From Pleionea litopenaei (GTDB lineage Bacteria; Pseudomonadota; Gammaproteobacteria; Enterobacterales; Kangiellaceae), in NCBI RefSeq assembly GCF_031198435.1, contig NZ_CP133548.1:2142001-2206000 (forward strand): a DNA stretch of 64,000 nucleotides, written 5' to 3'. Below the pieces are notes generated by a model. The model did no database searches. It was given only the letters and a program-made list of their open reading frames with translations, and was not told the DNA's origin. Both the position numbers and the translations under genes were made by a program. Numbering within the stretch: the stretch's first letter is position 1; the number at the start of each line of letters is the position of its first letter. Below are positions 1-8,475 of this stretch, one piece after another.

Positions 1-340
1 TGTCAATTTTCAAACTGATTTTGCGAGCCGGATAAAAGCCATCAGAATAATTAAATCCTCGAATATAGATAATAAAATCACTACCATAGTGTTCGAACTG
101 TCCTGGCTCTAACGCTTTTATCGCGGTTCGATAATTCAATAATTTCAGTTCCATCAAGAGTTGCTTTTGGGTGATCGAAGAACCCTCAATCAAAGATAAG
201 GAGCGAGAAAATACTTTCGCAGGAACTAACCATCGATTATTATCGAATTTCTCTTTTATTTCTGCGTCGCTATAAATGACTAGGCCGATAAAAAATACCA
301 AGCCAACTAAGAATAGACGTAATATTATTTTCTTTATCAT
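1..340 (-). CDS. mrcB: Penicillin-binding protein 1B, N-terminal part (runs off the window)
   Basis: The minus-strand frame opens with ATG at 340 and stays open to the window edge, so only about 113 N-terminal residues are visible. They show a short basic cytoplasmic start (MIKKIILR), one membrane-spanning anchor of about 18 residues, then a segment with FDNNRW, PAKVFSR and ELKLLNYR. In my recollection this matches the region leading into the UB2H domain of class A PBP1B enzymes, the bifunctional murein transglycosylase/transpeptidases of the inner membrane. The glycosyltransferase and transpeptidase domains lie outside the window, so the call rests on the N-terminal signature only. The gene is divergent from thpR across about 215 bp of AT-rich DNA in which I could not fix a promoter. 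Confidence 0.72.
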   Translation of the reverse strand, partial: MIKKIILRLFLVGLVFFIGLVIYSDAEIKEKFDNNRWLVPAKVFSRSLSLIEGSSITQKQLLMELKLLNYRTAIKALEPGQFEHYGSDFIIYIRGFNYSDGFYPARKISLKID

Positions 341-555
341 TTATTATAAAAATCTCTTTTGTTAATTCTTAGTGTATCGAGAAATTAAGTTTAGATTCTC
401 AATAGTTAGAATTAGAGTCATTGCCATTTACAACTCTATTCGCTAATCTAAAAAATGTTTTTCATTAACGTGTTAGTTTTCTATAGACTAAAACCCGATT
501 AAATCGTTTCACTTAAATTAATAAAATTATAACGACTCAAAACGGAGCCTCCTCT

Positions 556-1131
556 ATGAAACTTGCCAATCGAGGGCATCACCGGTTATTTTTCGCACTC
601 GACTTCGAGGACGACTTTAAACAACAATTGCATAGCTGGAGCATTAATCAGCCCATCGATGGCCGTAGAGTTGAACTTAACAACTTGCATTTAACGTTAT
701 TATTTTTGGGTAGCATCAAAAACCATCAAGTCTATGACATCATTGACAACGTCGAACTTCCTGAAATACCCACCTTTGACATCAGTGTACAAAAAACTGG
801 TTATTTTCCAAAGCAAGAAATATTATTTTGTGAAATTTCTGAAGGAGAACAAGAAGTAATGCATATTTCTAGAGTTTTGAGCAACTCCATGCAACAGCTC
901 AAAAGCCATCGAGAGAAGAAGCGCTTTGTTCCTCATATAACCCTTGCTCGAGATGCAAAACCTCCGGTTGACTTTCCTATCACCCCTACCCTGAGCACTC
1001 GCATCGACCGTTTTTGTTTGATGGAGTCAATTCAAGTTAAAAGCGGCATGCATTACGAAACGGTAGAGTCATGGCCACTAAAAACCATGAGCGAAAAAGA
1101 GATTATTCTAGGACGCTCTCTCGACGGTTAA
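556..1131 (+). CDS. thpR: RNA 2',3'-cyclic phosphodiesterase (2H phosphoesterase, ThpR/LigT)
   Basis: This 191-residue protein has the two H-x-T-L motifs of the 2H phosphoesterase superfamily: HLTLLFLG near residue 45 and HITLAR near residue 127. Family members open 2',3'-cyclic phosphates at RNA ends and were first described as 2'-5' RNA ligases; they act in the cytoplasm. The N-terminal RLFFALDF also fits ThpR. Length is near the usual 175-190. The ATG at 556 follows a GGAG about 10 bases upstream, which supports the start. The gene stands alone between the divergent PBP1B gene and a convergent DUF945 gene, with a shared terminator hairpin just downstream. Confidence 0.88.
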   Translation: MKLANRGHHRLFFALDFEDDFKQQLHSWSINQPIDGRRVELNNLHLTLLFLGSIKNHQVYDIIDNVELPEIPTFDISVQKTGYFPKQEILFCEISEGEQEVMHISRVLSNSMQQLKSHREKKRFVPHITLARDAKPPVDFPITPTLSTRIDRFCLMESIQVKSGMHYETVESWPLKTMSEKEIILGRSLDG

Positions 1132-1151
1132 CGTCACCTTTTCAAGACAAA

Positions 1152-1180
1152 AAAAAGGAGAGCCTAAGCTCTCCTTTTTA
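1152..1180. terminator. Bidirectional intrinsic terminator between thpR and the DUF945 gene
   Basis: An 8-bp perfect stem (AGGAGAGC at 1156-1163, GCTCTCCT at 1168-1175) closes a CTAA loop. It is flanked by an A run on the left and a T run on the right, so it can serve both convergent genes. Confidence 0.85.
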
Positions 1181-1192
1181 ATCGCAATCGCG

Positions 1193-2488
1193 TTACATTC
1201 CTGGCATACCTTGCATTGGTTTACCATTTACGAGAGGCTGACCGTTTTGAAAGGTTGCTTCTACTCGTAAGGTTCCATTGTCTCGTACCACAAAGTTCAT
1301 TTGCTCATACTGTTGAACCATTGGGCTCAAACCACGATTGGCAAAAAATGCTTCCGGTGCTTCAGCATTTAATTTGGCATCAACGGCAGCAATCATCGCC
1401 ATAGGCATTTGAGGATCAACTTTGTCTTTATCTACATTCACTGCTAATTGTGCTTTGATTGGACCATCGGTAGTAACAACTTGCGTATCTTTTAGCTCAA
1501 TGCTCGGACCTTTTTGTACCAAAGTCATCATTAAAGCAGATAGCTCAGCGTTGTAGCCTGACGTGTCTAACCCTTCCATCACGGCTGCTTGCATTTTCTG
1601 AGTGACGGCTGAAATCTGTTGCAATGTATCTAGATCTAGATTTCTAAAATACAGATTCATAGTTGTATCGGTAAAGGTTTCATTCGCCACAGCGACTTTA
1701 CCTGTTTTCATTTCCATAGAGATATCCATGGCTTGCTTGTCACTTCCGGTAAGTGCTGTAGCTGCTTTCATGTACATATCTTCAAATAAGAAGGCTTCTG
1801 GTCCTTTATTCATTTCTACTTTACCAAGTTTGTAAACGCCGTATCCTTCATACAAACCTGTTCCCGCTAACAAATCACCTGAAATAAGGGTTTGTTTCGA
1901 GTCAAACTCCATATTGTCAATCATGAAATTACCACGGCCGTCATTGAAACTCATGCCAGGCCAGTTTCCACTCGCATCAAGTTGCTTGAATCCTAAGTCA
2001 GTATCAACATGCATTTCGGCTTTAGCAATGTTTATCGAGTTGCCTTCCATCGCAAGTTCAAACCCTTTGAAGTAAAAGTCACCTTCAACTGATCCAGAAA
2101 AACCTGACATAAAATAAATATCAAACAAATCATCAATATTGATTTCTGGAGGTAATTCGGTTTTTAACTTATCACTTGGTAGGATATCTGTAGAAAGGAA
2201 AAACCAGCCGAACTTGACTCCTTCTTCAGTGAACATAACCGGACCATAACTTAAGGTTTGCTGCAAATGAAATATCACCTCTGGTGACGACTGATCACGA
2301 ACATCGATAGTCGCAGACTTAGACAACAAGCCTGAGCTTTGCTCATTAACGACCGCAACAACAGGAAAAGTGCTATTAATTTTAGCCACTTCATCCTCAA
2401 AGACGGTTGCTGCATTGTTCTTAGCTACAAACAAAACACCAACGTATGCAACCAATAAAATTACAACCCCAATTAACAACTTTTTCAT
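1193..2488 (-). CDS. DUF945 (YdgA-like) family protein
   Basis: A 431-residue protein with an N-terminal hydrophobic segment (residues 4-22, KLLIGVVILLVAYVGVLFV) that acts as a signal or membrane anchor, followed by a long beta-rich extracytoplasmic region. The pattern LSYGPVMF...GVKFGWFFLSTDI, the repeated 'F.dm.mka' style strands and the overall length resemble the DUF945/YdgA family of gammaproteobacterial periplasmic or inner-membrane proteins, whose function is not established. The C-terminus carries a small G/M/P-rich tail (LVNGKPMQGMPGM). It is transcribed alone and ends at the shared terminator with thpR. The family assignment is by overall look and is moderately certain; no enzymatic motif is visible. 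Confidence 0.65.
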   Translation of the reverse strand: MKKLLIGVVILLVAYVGVLFVAKNNAATVFEDEVAKINSTFPVVAVVNEQSSGLLSKSATIDVRDQSSPEVIFHLQQTLSYGPVMFTEEGVKFGWFFLSTDILPSDKLKTELPPEINIDDLFDIYFMSGFSGSVEGDFYFKGFELAMEGNSINIAKAEMHVDTDLGFKQLDASGNWPGMSFNDGRGNFMIDNMEFDSKQTLISGDLLAGTGLYEGYGVYKLGKVEMNKGPEAFLFEDMYMKAATALTGSDKQAMDISMEMKTGKVAVANETFTDTTMNLYFRNLDLDTLQQISAVTQKMQAAVMEGLDTSGYNAELSALMMTLVQKGPSIELKDTQVVTTDGPIKAQLAVNVDKDKVDPQMPMAMIAAVDAKLNAEAPEAFFANRGLSPMVQQYEQMNFVVRDNGTLRVEATFQNGQPLVNGKPMQGMPGM

Positions 2489-2656
2489 TTTTCTTCCTTT
2501 CTATTTCTCGCAAAAAATAACGTTAATGTCTGCGCATTACTATCAATGCACTGATTAAATACAGAGACATACAACTTAAAAATGATGGCTTAACATCACA
2601 TTGCATCTTCTTCTCAGTCAATGACTGCTGAGAAAACTTACCCAAAATGACTCGAG

Positions 2657-3946
2657 TTACTCTTCTGTGATGACTTTCGCCAAAGTTCGAATACCTTTGC
2701 CAGTACCACCCGCCGATAAAAAGGCGGTCTCGGATCCATTCATACAGGCGGCCAAATCAAAGTGTACCCACCGGCGCCCTTTGCTAATAAACCGTGAAAG
2801 AAATCCGGCAGCATTACTTGCGCCACCAGGACCACCACCTTTCACCGCTTTACTATTAGCCGTATCTGCGTAACTTGATGGCGTTGCGGCCACATGAAAC
2901 GGCTCTAGTGGTAATCGCCAATGTTTCTCTTGCACCTGTTGCGACGCTTGCAATACTTTTTGCGCAAGACCATCATCGAAACTGAATACCGCAATATAAT
3001 GTTCACCAACCGCGGTTACCGCTGCGCCAGTCAGTGTGGCGGCATCTAAAATTAACTCAGCACCTGACTCACTCGCCAATATTAGCCCATCAGCGAGCAC
3101 CAGCCTTCCTTCTGCGTCGGTATTAACAACTTCAACAGACACACCATTTTTGTAGGTTAATATGTCGCCAAGTTTGTAAGCGTGACCTGAAACTAGGTTC
3201 TCTGCGCAACAAAGATAGAGTTTAACTCGCCGATCCAGTCCTTGAGTAATGGCTAAAGCTAATGCTCCCGCCACGGTCGCTGCACCACCCATATCGCACT
3301 TCATATGCAACATCGACTCACTGGCTTTGAGGCTATAACCACCGGAATCAAAAGTGATCCCTTTCCCCACTAAAGCCACGGCAGGCGCGGCATCACCCCA
3401 GCCATCGGGGATAAAGTCTAATTCCAGTAATGCCGCTTCTCGATCACTGCCACGCCCAACACCATGAATCCCAATAAGGCCTTCATCAACTAAAGCTTGG
3501 CCGCTCACAATTCTAAAGTGCACATTGTCTGGTGCCAATGCCGCGATATAATCAGCCGCATCTTGTGCCAACCTCAAAGGGCTTAGATCTTCAGGCGTTC
3601 GATTGACTAACTCTCGAGTCCAATAACTAATTTGGGTTAAGTAGTTCAATTGCTCCAGAGACGAGGCCTCTAGCTCAGCAAACTCGACTTCGGCTGTACT
3701 TTTTGGTGAATAAGCCGCTTGAGCGAAAGCAAACTGACGCTCAAATGTCCAATGTTCGCCTGACAGCTTAAAGCTCTTAAAACCTAACGCCTGCAGATGA
3801 CGACAACCCGATTGGATGGTTTCAAGCGGCAAATAGCTTGTCACGTGAATACAAGCCTGTTCTCCATCAAACGATAAAGGCGCTTTGGTGTTCCAAATAC
3901 CTTGTGCTGGTTGTTCTGATAGCGTCACCAATAGACTAGCGGTCAT
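2657..3946 (-). CDS. pepB: M17 leucyl aminopeptidase family protein, PepB-like
   Basis: The 429-residue sequence contains the M17 signature NTDAEGR with the following LVLADGL, and upstream metal/active-site segments (GKGITFDSGGYSLK and MKCDMGGAATV). These place two metal ions and a catalytic Lys/Arg pair in a cytosolic hexameric aminopeptidase that removes N-terminal residues from peptides. The length matches aminopeptidase B of E. coli (about 427) rather than the ~500-residue PepA, hence the symbol, which remains a subfamily guess. The N-terminal ~150 residues are more divergent, as usual in M17. The gene lies upstream of an unrelated DUF945 gene and downstream of ribA on the same strand, with a >100 bp gap on each side, so it is probably monocistronic. 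Confidence 0.82.
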   Translation of the reverse strand: MTASLLVTLSEQPAQGIWNTKAPLSFDGEQACIHVTSYLPLETIQSGCRHLQALGFKSFKLSGEHWTFERQFAFAQAAYSPKSTAEVEFAELEASSLEQLNYLTQISYWTRELVNRTPEDLSPLRLAQDAADYIAALAPDNVHFRIVSGQALVDEGLIGIHGVGRGSDREAALLELDFIPDGWGDAAPAVALVGKGITFDSGGYSLKASESMLHMKCDMGGAATVAGALALAITQGLDRRVKLYLCCAENLVSGHAYKLGDILTYKNGVSVEVVNTDAEGRLVLADGLILASESGAELILDAATLTGAAVTAVGEHYIAVFSFDDGLAQKVLQASQQVQEKHWRLPLEPFHVAATPSSYADTANSKAVKGGGPGGASNAAGFLSRFISKGRRWVHFDLAACMNGSETAFLSAGGTGKGIRTLAKVITEE

Positions 3947-4060
3947 TTCTACCCCTTGTTCGAAGTCAAAAAATTTGATGTATACACTAGCATGAATTGG
4001 TTTGCATTGCTGCTTTCTCGGCCAGCAAAAAAGTCCTTTTTATCAGTCGATTAGTGTCTT

Positions 4061-4645
4061 TTAAAATAGATGACCTAACTTTCCATGCTTGGTCGATAAA
4101 TACTTTTCATTGTGCGGGTTCTTGCCGTATTTCATCGGCACACGTTCAACCACGTCTATTCCGGCTTCTTCAAGTGCTGCCACTTTGCGAGGATTATTGG
4201 TCATCAGTTTGATTTTGCTCACTTGCAACGCCTGCAACGTTCGACCTGCCAGAGTGAAATCTCGGGCATCGGCAGCAAAGCCTAATGACTCATTGGCTTC
4301 TACCGTATCCATTCCTTGGTCTTGAAGCGCATAGGCGCGAATTTTATTGACTAATCCTATGCCGCGACCTTCTTGTCGCAAATAAAGCAATACGCCACGA
4401 CCAGCCTCAGAGATTTTTTGTAACGCTGCTTCTAACTGTGGACCGCAATCACAGCGCATACTAAACAGAGCGTCACCCGTTAGGCACTCCGAATGCACCC
4501 GTACCAACACAGGCTCATCACCCGACAGATCGCCCATGGTTAAGGCGACATGCTCTTTTTGGCTATCTTTGTCTTCTAATGCGTGAATTTCAAACTCACC
4601 CCATTGGGTGGGTAACTTCGCTTTTGCGGCATCGACTAACGACAT
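4061..4645 (-). CDS. ribA: GTP cyclohydrolase II
   Basis: This 194-residue stand-alone RibA opens the imidazole ring of GTP, the first step of riboflavin synthesis. The zinc-binding cysteines are visible in [17 protein letters not shown] (residues 55-71), and the catalytic segment [22 protein letters not shown] follows near residue 88. Length matches E. coli RibA (196). It is not fused to a RibB domain. I looked upstream (4646-4753) for the FMN-riboswitch core and saw only a long-loop inverted repeat (GCTTTACCTG/CAGGTAAAAGC), so no riboswitch is called. The neighbours are not riboflavin genes. Confidence 0.93.
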   Translation of the reverse strand: MSLVDAAKAKLPTQWGEFEIHALEDKDSQKEHVALTMGDLSGDEPVLVRVHSECLTGDALFSMRCDCGPQLEAALQKISEAGRGVLLYLRQEGRGIGLVNKIRAYALQDQGMDTVEANESLGFAADARDFTLAGRTLQALQVSKIKLMTNNPRKVAALEEAGIDVVERVPMKYGKNPHNEKYLSTKHGKLGHLF

Positions 4646-4753
4646 AATTTAGATCCAGCAAATGGTGCTTTACCTGACTATCAATCCGACTATTTTACAT
4701 CATTGCAGGTAAAAGCTGAATTTTGATCACGAAATAATAATAGATTCAGTTGA

Positions 4754-5572
4754 TCAAACGCTTAATTGACGATGAAAATGACAGGCCATTGACCAATATT
4801 CATCCCAATCTTGCGGCGTCGTATCATGATCGCCATTCTCTAATACTAGCTCTATTCGAGGATTGACTGCGGCCAAGTCACGAGCATGCTGTACCGGAAT
4901 GACATTGTCAGCGTAACCATGCACCAACAAGGTTGGCAACTGTAGCTGGCGCAACCGCTTGCGGTTGTCTAGAGGACTGTGCAATAAGAACCCTGGAATT
5001 CCGCGGCGAGCAAAAAATGGTCGAACACTGGTGAACGTAGATAGCAACCACAAACATTGTAGCGAGCGTTGGGTAGCCAACAATGAAATGACCCCACCGC
5101 CCATCGAACGCCCCAACCCAATCATTTGTGTTGCATCGACATCATCCCGCTGAACCAAGTAATCGTAGGCTGCGACAAATACTTCACTGAGTGTTCGCTC
5201 GTTCGCTTTGCCTTCACTGCGACCATAACCCGGAAACTCAACCAAACAATAATGGTATCCTTGCTCGAGCAATCCTTGCATTCGAGCGTGCCAGCTATCA
5301 ATCAGTCCCACTTGGCCGTGTGCAACCAAGACCGTTGGTGCGGGCTGATTTGAACAGCGTACAAAGTGAATTTCAGTGTGACCGAAGCTGTGCTCTAAAT
5401 GGATAACGTCGGTTTGTTTCGGCAACTCCAGTTGAGCAACGTCTACAGAGTAGTCTTGAACTTTATGGGTTGGAAAAAGAAATCGATTCTGAAACAACCA
5501 AAAAATTGACCAATAAATACCCACTGACATTAAAAGAATAACGAAAAGATAAAGCACAGGGCTGTTTCCCAC
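4754..5572 (-). CDS. Membrane-anchored alpha/beta hydrolase
   Basis: The 272-residue protein begins with a hydrophobic N-terminal helix (residues 5-27) and then shows an alpha/beta-hydrolase core. VLVAHG is the oxyanion strand, GLGRSMGGGV near residue 153 is the nucleophile elbow with serine in GRSMGG, VHGYADNVIPVQHA near residue 218 carries the acidic residue, and ENGDHD near residue 246 supplies the histidine. This layout resembles the BEM46/YfhR group of membrane-tethered serine hydrolases of unknown substrate. It is divergent from the Rieske gene with about 50 bp between the starts. The substrate cannot be told from sequence. Confidence 0.78.
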   Translation of the reverse strand: MGNSPVLYLFVILLMSVGIYWSIFWLFQNRFLFPTHKVQDYSVDVAQLELPKQTDVIHLEHSFGHTEIHFVRCSNQPAPTVLVAHGQVGLIDSWHARMQGLLEQGYHYCLVEFPGYGRSEGKANERTLSEVFVAAYDYLVQRDDVDATQMIGLGRSMGGGVISLLATQRSLQCLWLLSTFTSVRPFFARRGIPGFLLHSPLDNRKRLRQLQLPTLLVHGYADNVIPVQHARDLAAVNPRIELVLENGDHDTTPQDWDEYWSMACHFHRQLSV

Positions 5573-5625
5573 GACACCTATTTTTCAACTATGCTAACAC
5601 TGTTCGTTTCTAATGAGCATCAGTG

Positions 5626-5967
5626 ATGACAATAATTTGTTCCATTGCAGACCTTAGCGAAGGCCAGCCTAAGATTATCGAGGTCGCTGGCATGGGCAGT
5701 CTTATCGTACTGTTAAAACGTGGACAAACGCAGGTTTTTAAAAATCGTTGCCCGCACGCAAACGCACGCTTAAACGCGGACTCTGACAACATTCTCGCCT
5801 ACGATGAATACCATATCTACTGCCAGTTACACGGCGCTCAATTTGATCCCTACACAGGTCAATGCGTTCTGGGACCCTGCCGAGGTCAAGGGCTCACTCG
5901 ACTATCAAGCGCCGTTGAAAAGGGGCTGGTTGTATTGAAAGATTTTGATCAACCAGACATTGTTTAA
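5626..5967 (+). CDS. Small Rieske [2Fe-2S] ferredoxin-like protein
   Basis: A 113-residue protein with the two Rieske cluster motifs: C-P-H in NRCPHANARL near residue 44 and C-x2-H in YCQLHGAQFD near residue 68. This is the single-domain form, as in NirD or biphenyl-dioxygenase-type ferredoxins; an electron-transfer role is expected but no partner oxygenase or reductase lies nearby. GTG at 5623 and ATG at 5626 are adjacent in frame; I chose the ATG. The divergent hydrolase may share its promoter region, but a functional link is only guesswork. Confidence 0.82.
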   Translation: MTIICSIADLSEGQPKIIEVAGMGSLIVLLKRGQTQVFKNRCPHANARLNADSDNILAYDEYHIYCQLHGAQFDPYTGQCVLGPCRGQGLTRLSSAVEKGLVVLKDFDQPDIV

Positions 5968-6078
5968 AAGCTTAATTGGCGGCGGAACAAGCGAGCAGCT
6001 AATTGATTTTGCGATGATTTCACATGCCTCAGTGAAAAGGTTAACATGCCTGCTTTAGCCACTAGACGATCCAAGTGA

Positions 6079-6801
6079 ATGAAATTCGAACCACCCCTGC
6101 ACTCAGCCACGTTAATTAAACGATACAAACGATTTTTAGCCGACGTAAGACTACCTAACGGCCAAGAAATTACCGTTCATTGCCCCAATACCGGGTCAAT
6201 GAAAAACTGCTGGGCTGAGGGATGGACGGTATATTTGCAAGACTCGCAAAATCCCAAACGAAAATATCAATATACCTGGGTTATCTCTGAAACCCCAGCG
6301 GGCGATAGAATTGGAGTAAATACTCACTTTGCCAATAAGCTTGTTGAAGAAGCATTATTAGACGGGCGCTTAACAGAGTTCTCTGCACCCTTAAGCGTAC
6401 GCAGAGAAGTTCCTTATGGGCAAGAAAACAGTCGAATTGACTTGTTGCTGGAGCAATCGTCAGGCCTGACCTATATTGAAGTTAAGAGCGTTACGTTATT
6501 AGAGCAAGACGGGAGTGGTTACTTTCCTGACGCAGTGAGCCAACGAGGTCAAAAGCATCTCAGAGAGTTGATAGAATTAGCTGAGCAGGGTGAGCATTCT
6601 GCGGCCTTAATTTTTTGTGTTCAGCATACCGGCATTCACCAAGTCAGTGCCGCGGAACACATAGATCCTGAATATGCGCACTTGTTACAAAAGGCACATC
6701 AGGCAGGCGTCGTGATTTGCGCTTATGGCATTGAGATAACCGATGACGAAATGCTGCTCAAGCATCCCATCAAAGTTGTTATAAGTGAATCTGTCGAATA
6801 G
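6079..6801 (+). CDS. sfsA: SfsA family DNA-binding/sugar fermentation stimulation protein
   Basis: The 240-residue protein matches SfsA in length and in hallmark segments: CPNTGSMKNCW near residue 36, an RIDLLLE and YIEVKSVTL core near residues 120-140, and FPDAVSQRGQKHLREL near residue 150. The EVK and D residues resemble a PD-(D/E)xK-type nuclease core, which has been noted for the family. E. coli SfsA was linked to maltose metabolism, but the molecular function remains unsettled. It sits directly before dksA, the usual order in gammaproteobacteria, though dksA has its own promoter in the roughly 200 bp between them. Confidence 0.93.
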   Translation: MKFEPPLHSATLIKRYKRFLADVRLPNGQEITVHCPNTGSMKNCWAEGWTVYLQDSQNPKRKYQYTWVISETPAGDRIGVNTHFANKLVEEALLDGRLTEFSAPLSVRREVPYGQENSRIDLLLEQSSGLTYIEVKSVTLLEQDGSGYFPDAVSQRGQKHLRELIELAEQGEHSAALIFCVQHTGIHQVSAAEHIDPEYAHLLQKAHQAGVVICAYGIEITDDEMLLKHPIKVVISESVE

Positions 6802-6822
6802 CCTTTTGCTGAATGATAATAC

Positions 6823-6850
6823 TTGAACTTCTGGGATTAATCCCCATAAT
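6823..6850 (+). promoter_or_regulatory. Sigma-70-type promoter of dksA with a palindrome in the spacer
   Basis: TTGAAC (6823-6828) and CATAAT (6845-6850) are separated by 16 bp. The spacer contains the perfect 12-bp palindrome GGGATTAATCCC (6833-6844), a plausible operator. The distance to the dksA start implies a leader of about 145 nt. The call is by inspection only. Confidence 0.55.
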
Positions 6851-7004
6851 GCGTGTTTGCCTTAATGAATCTCCCTTAGCTTGGCGGCTCGGATAGGCGA
6901 TGGCGATGTGATGAGTCGTTGAATTTTCTGTGTTTTTATCTTCTGCTCACCAACCGTCGCATTTAAACAAGCAGTATTAACCATTACTTTAGTTGGAGCA
7001 GTCA

Positions 7005-7457
7005 ATGGCTCGAAAAACTCAAAAAGCAGCGACGTCGACTACCTTAGGTAACTTAGGTATAGCACCTTACAAAGAGAAGAAAGGTGAAGAATATATGAAT
7101 GCGGATCAAAAAGCGCATTTCAGAAATATTCTTGAAACTTGGAAGAAACAGTTGATGGAAGAAGTCGATCGCACTGTGAACCACATGCAAGATGAGGCAG
7201 CGAACTTTCCCGATCCTGTCGATCGCGCTAGCCAAGAAGAAGAATTCAGCTTGGAACTGCGTACTCGAGATCGAGAGCGCAAGTTATTAAAGAAAATCTC
7301 AGGATCAATTCAAGAGATTGATGATGACGAATACGGTTACTGCGAATCATGCGGCGTTGAAATCGGCATACGCCGTCTAGAAGCCCGACCAACAGCTAAC
7401 TTGTGCATCGATTGCAAAACCCTAGCTGAGATAAAAGAAAAACAGCTTGGTAAATAA
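7005..7457 (+). CDS. dksA: RNA polymerase-binding transcription factor DksA
   Basis: DksA binds the secondary channel of RNA polymerase and, with ppGpp, resets rRNA and amino-acid promoters. The protein has the coiled-coil region with the acidic tip (DPVDRASQEEEFSLELRTRDRER) and the four-cysteine zinc finger CESCGVEIG...CIDCK at the C-terminus. An upstream in-frame TTG at 6993 exists, but GGAG at 6995-6998 sits six bases before ATG 7005, so the ATG is preferred, giving 150 residues, the normal length. It precedes gluQ, with a strong hairpin between the two genes. Confidence 0.96.
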   Translation: MARKTQKAATSTTLGNLGIAPYKEKKGEEYMNADQKAHFRNILETWKKQLMEEVDRTVNHMQDEAANFPDPVDRASQEEEFSLELRTRDRERKLLKKISGSIQEIDDDEYGYCESCGVEIGIRRLEARPTANLCIDCKTLAEIKEKQLGK

Positions 7458-7463
7458 ACGCTA

Positions 7464-7489
7464 CCGCTCAAGATGCCAGTCTTGAGCGG
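7464..7489 (+). terminator. Hairpin between dksA and gluQ (terminator or attenuator)
   Basis: A perfect 10-bp stem (CCGCTCAAGA / TCTTGAGCGG) with a 6-nt loop lies 7 bases after the dksA stop. It is followed by a pyrimidine-rich stretch rather than a pure T run, so it may reduce rather than stop transcription into gluQ. Confidence 0.6.
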
Positions 7490-7509
7490 GTAACTTCTCT
7501 GCTCATCCT

Positions 7510-8388
7510 GTGATCTACCGCGGACGTTTTGCACCATCACCTACGGGCCAACTGCACTTTGGTTCTCTTGTCGCTGCGCTTGCTAGCTATTTAGATGCGA
7601 AGTCTCAGCAGGGTCAATGGTTAGTTAGAATAGAGGATCTCGACCCACCAAGAGAAATAGCAGGAGCCAGTGACGATATTCTTCGTGCCCTTGAAGTGTT
7701 TCAATTAGAGTGGGACGAATCGGTTCTCTATCAAAGTCGGCGTCATGGGCGTTACCAAGACATTTTAGATTCGTTAGAGCAGCGACAGCTTACCTACCAC
7801 TGCCAATGCACCCGAAAAACCTTGGCCGAGCATTCGGGACACTACCCCAATCTGTGTCGCGATAAAAACTTACAGTTATCTGAGCCTGCCATACGTTTAA
7901 AACACCTCTTTCCCGTGCATCATTTCGACGATCGACTTCAAGGTCGAATACACCTTCCGACCCAAGGCGAGGCGGAAGATTTTATTTTACGCCGGCGAGA
8001 TGGATTGTATGCTTATCAGCTTGCGGTGGTCGTTGATGATATTGATCAAGGCATTACTCATATCGTACGAGGAGCCGATTTAATTGATTCAACGTTTAAG
8101 CAAGCCCAGCTCTACCACTATTTAAACCATTTAGTCCCGCACTATTTGCATTTACCCTTGGCGGTTAATTCGGCTGGCCATAAGTTAAGTAAGCAAAATT
8201 ACGCACCAGCCGTCTTAGAGCAGTCCGCTCCCCAAGCCATGAGCAATGCCTTAATGTTTCTTGGCCAACCGCTTCCGAAAGAATTACACCTAGCACCCTG
8301 CCAAGAACAATTAGTCTGGGCCACCCAACACTGGAGCCTCGATAAACTGCCTAAAAAGCGAGCTATCCCTCTTCCCTCAGCTGAATAA
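7510..8388 (+). CDS. gluQ: Glutamyl-Q tRNA(Asp) synthetase
   Basis: GluQ is a truncated glutamyl-tRNA synthetase paralogue that attaches glutamate to the queuosine base in the anticodon of tRNA(Asp). The 292 residues include the class I start RGRFAPSPTGQLHFGSL with a HIGH-like HFGS, a zinc-knuckle region (CQCTRKTL and HYPNLCR near residues 97-117) and KLSKQN as the KMSKS equivalent near residue 228. The anticodon-binding domain of GluRS is absent, as expected. The start is GTG at 7510 because the residue before RGRF must be close to the N-terminus. The dksA-gluQ pairing is conserved in gammaproteobacteria. Confidence 0.94.
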   Translation: MIYRGRFAPSPTGQLHFGSLVAALASYLDAKSQQGQWLVRIEDLDPPREIAGASDDILRALEVFQLEWDESVLYQSRRHGRYQDILDSLEQRQLTYHCQCTRKTLAEHSGHYPNLCRDKNLQLSEPAIRLKHLFPVHHFDDRLQGRIHLPTQGEAEDFILRRRDGLYAYQLAVVVDDIDQGITHIVRGADLIDSTFKQAQLYHYLNHLVPHYLHLPLAVNSAGHKLSKQNYAPAVLEQSAPQAMSNALMFLGQPLPKELHLAPCQEQLVWATQHWSLDKLPKKRAIPLPSAE

Positions 8389-8475
8389 GCATGGTTAAAA
8401 AAGCGGCAAATACTTCCAATCTTTGGGTTTGCTGGTATGATCCGCACCTCATTTTAAGTATAGACTTAGTCATTG

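Noticed and set aside
4646-4753. FMN riboswitch before ribA
   Set aside because: I see no conserved core elements of the RFN motif, only a long-loop inverted repeat.
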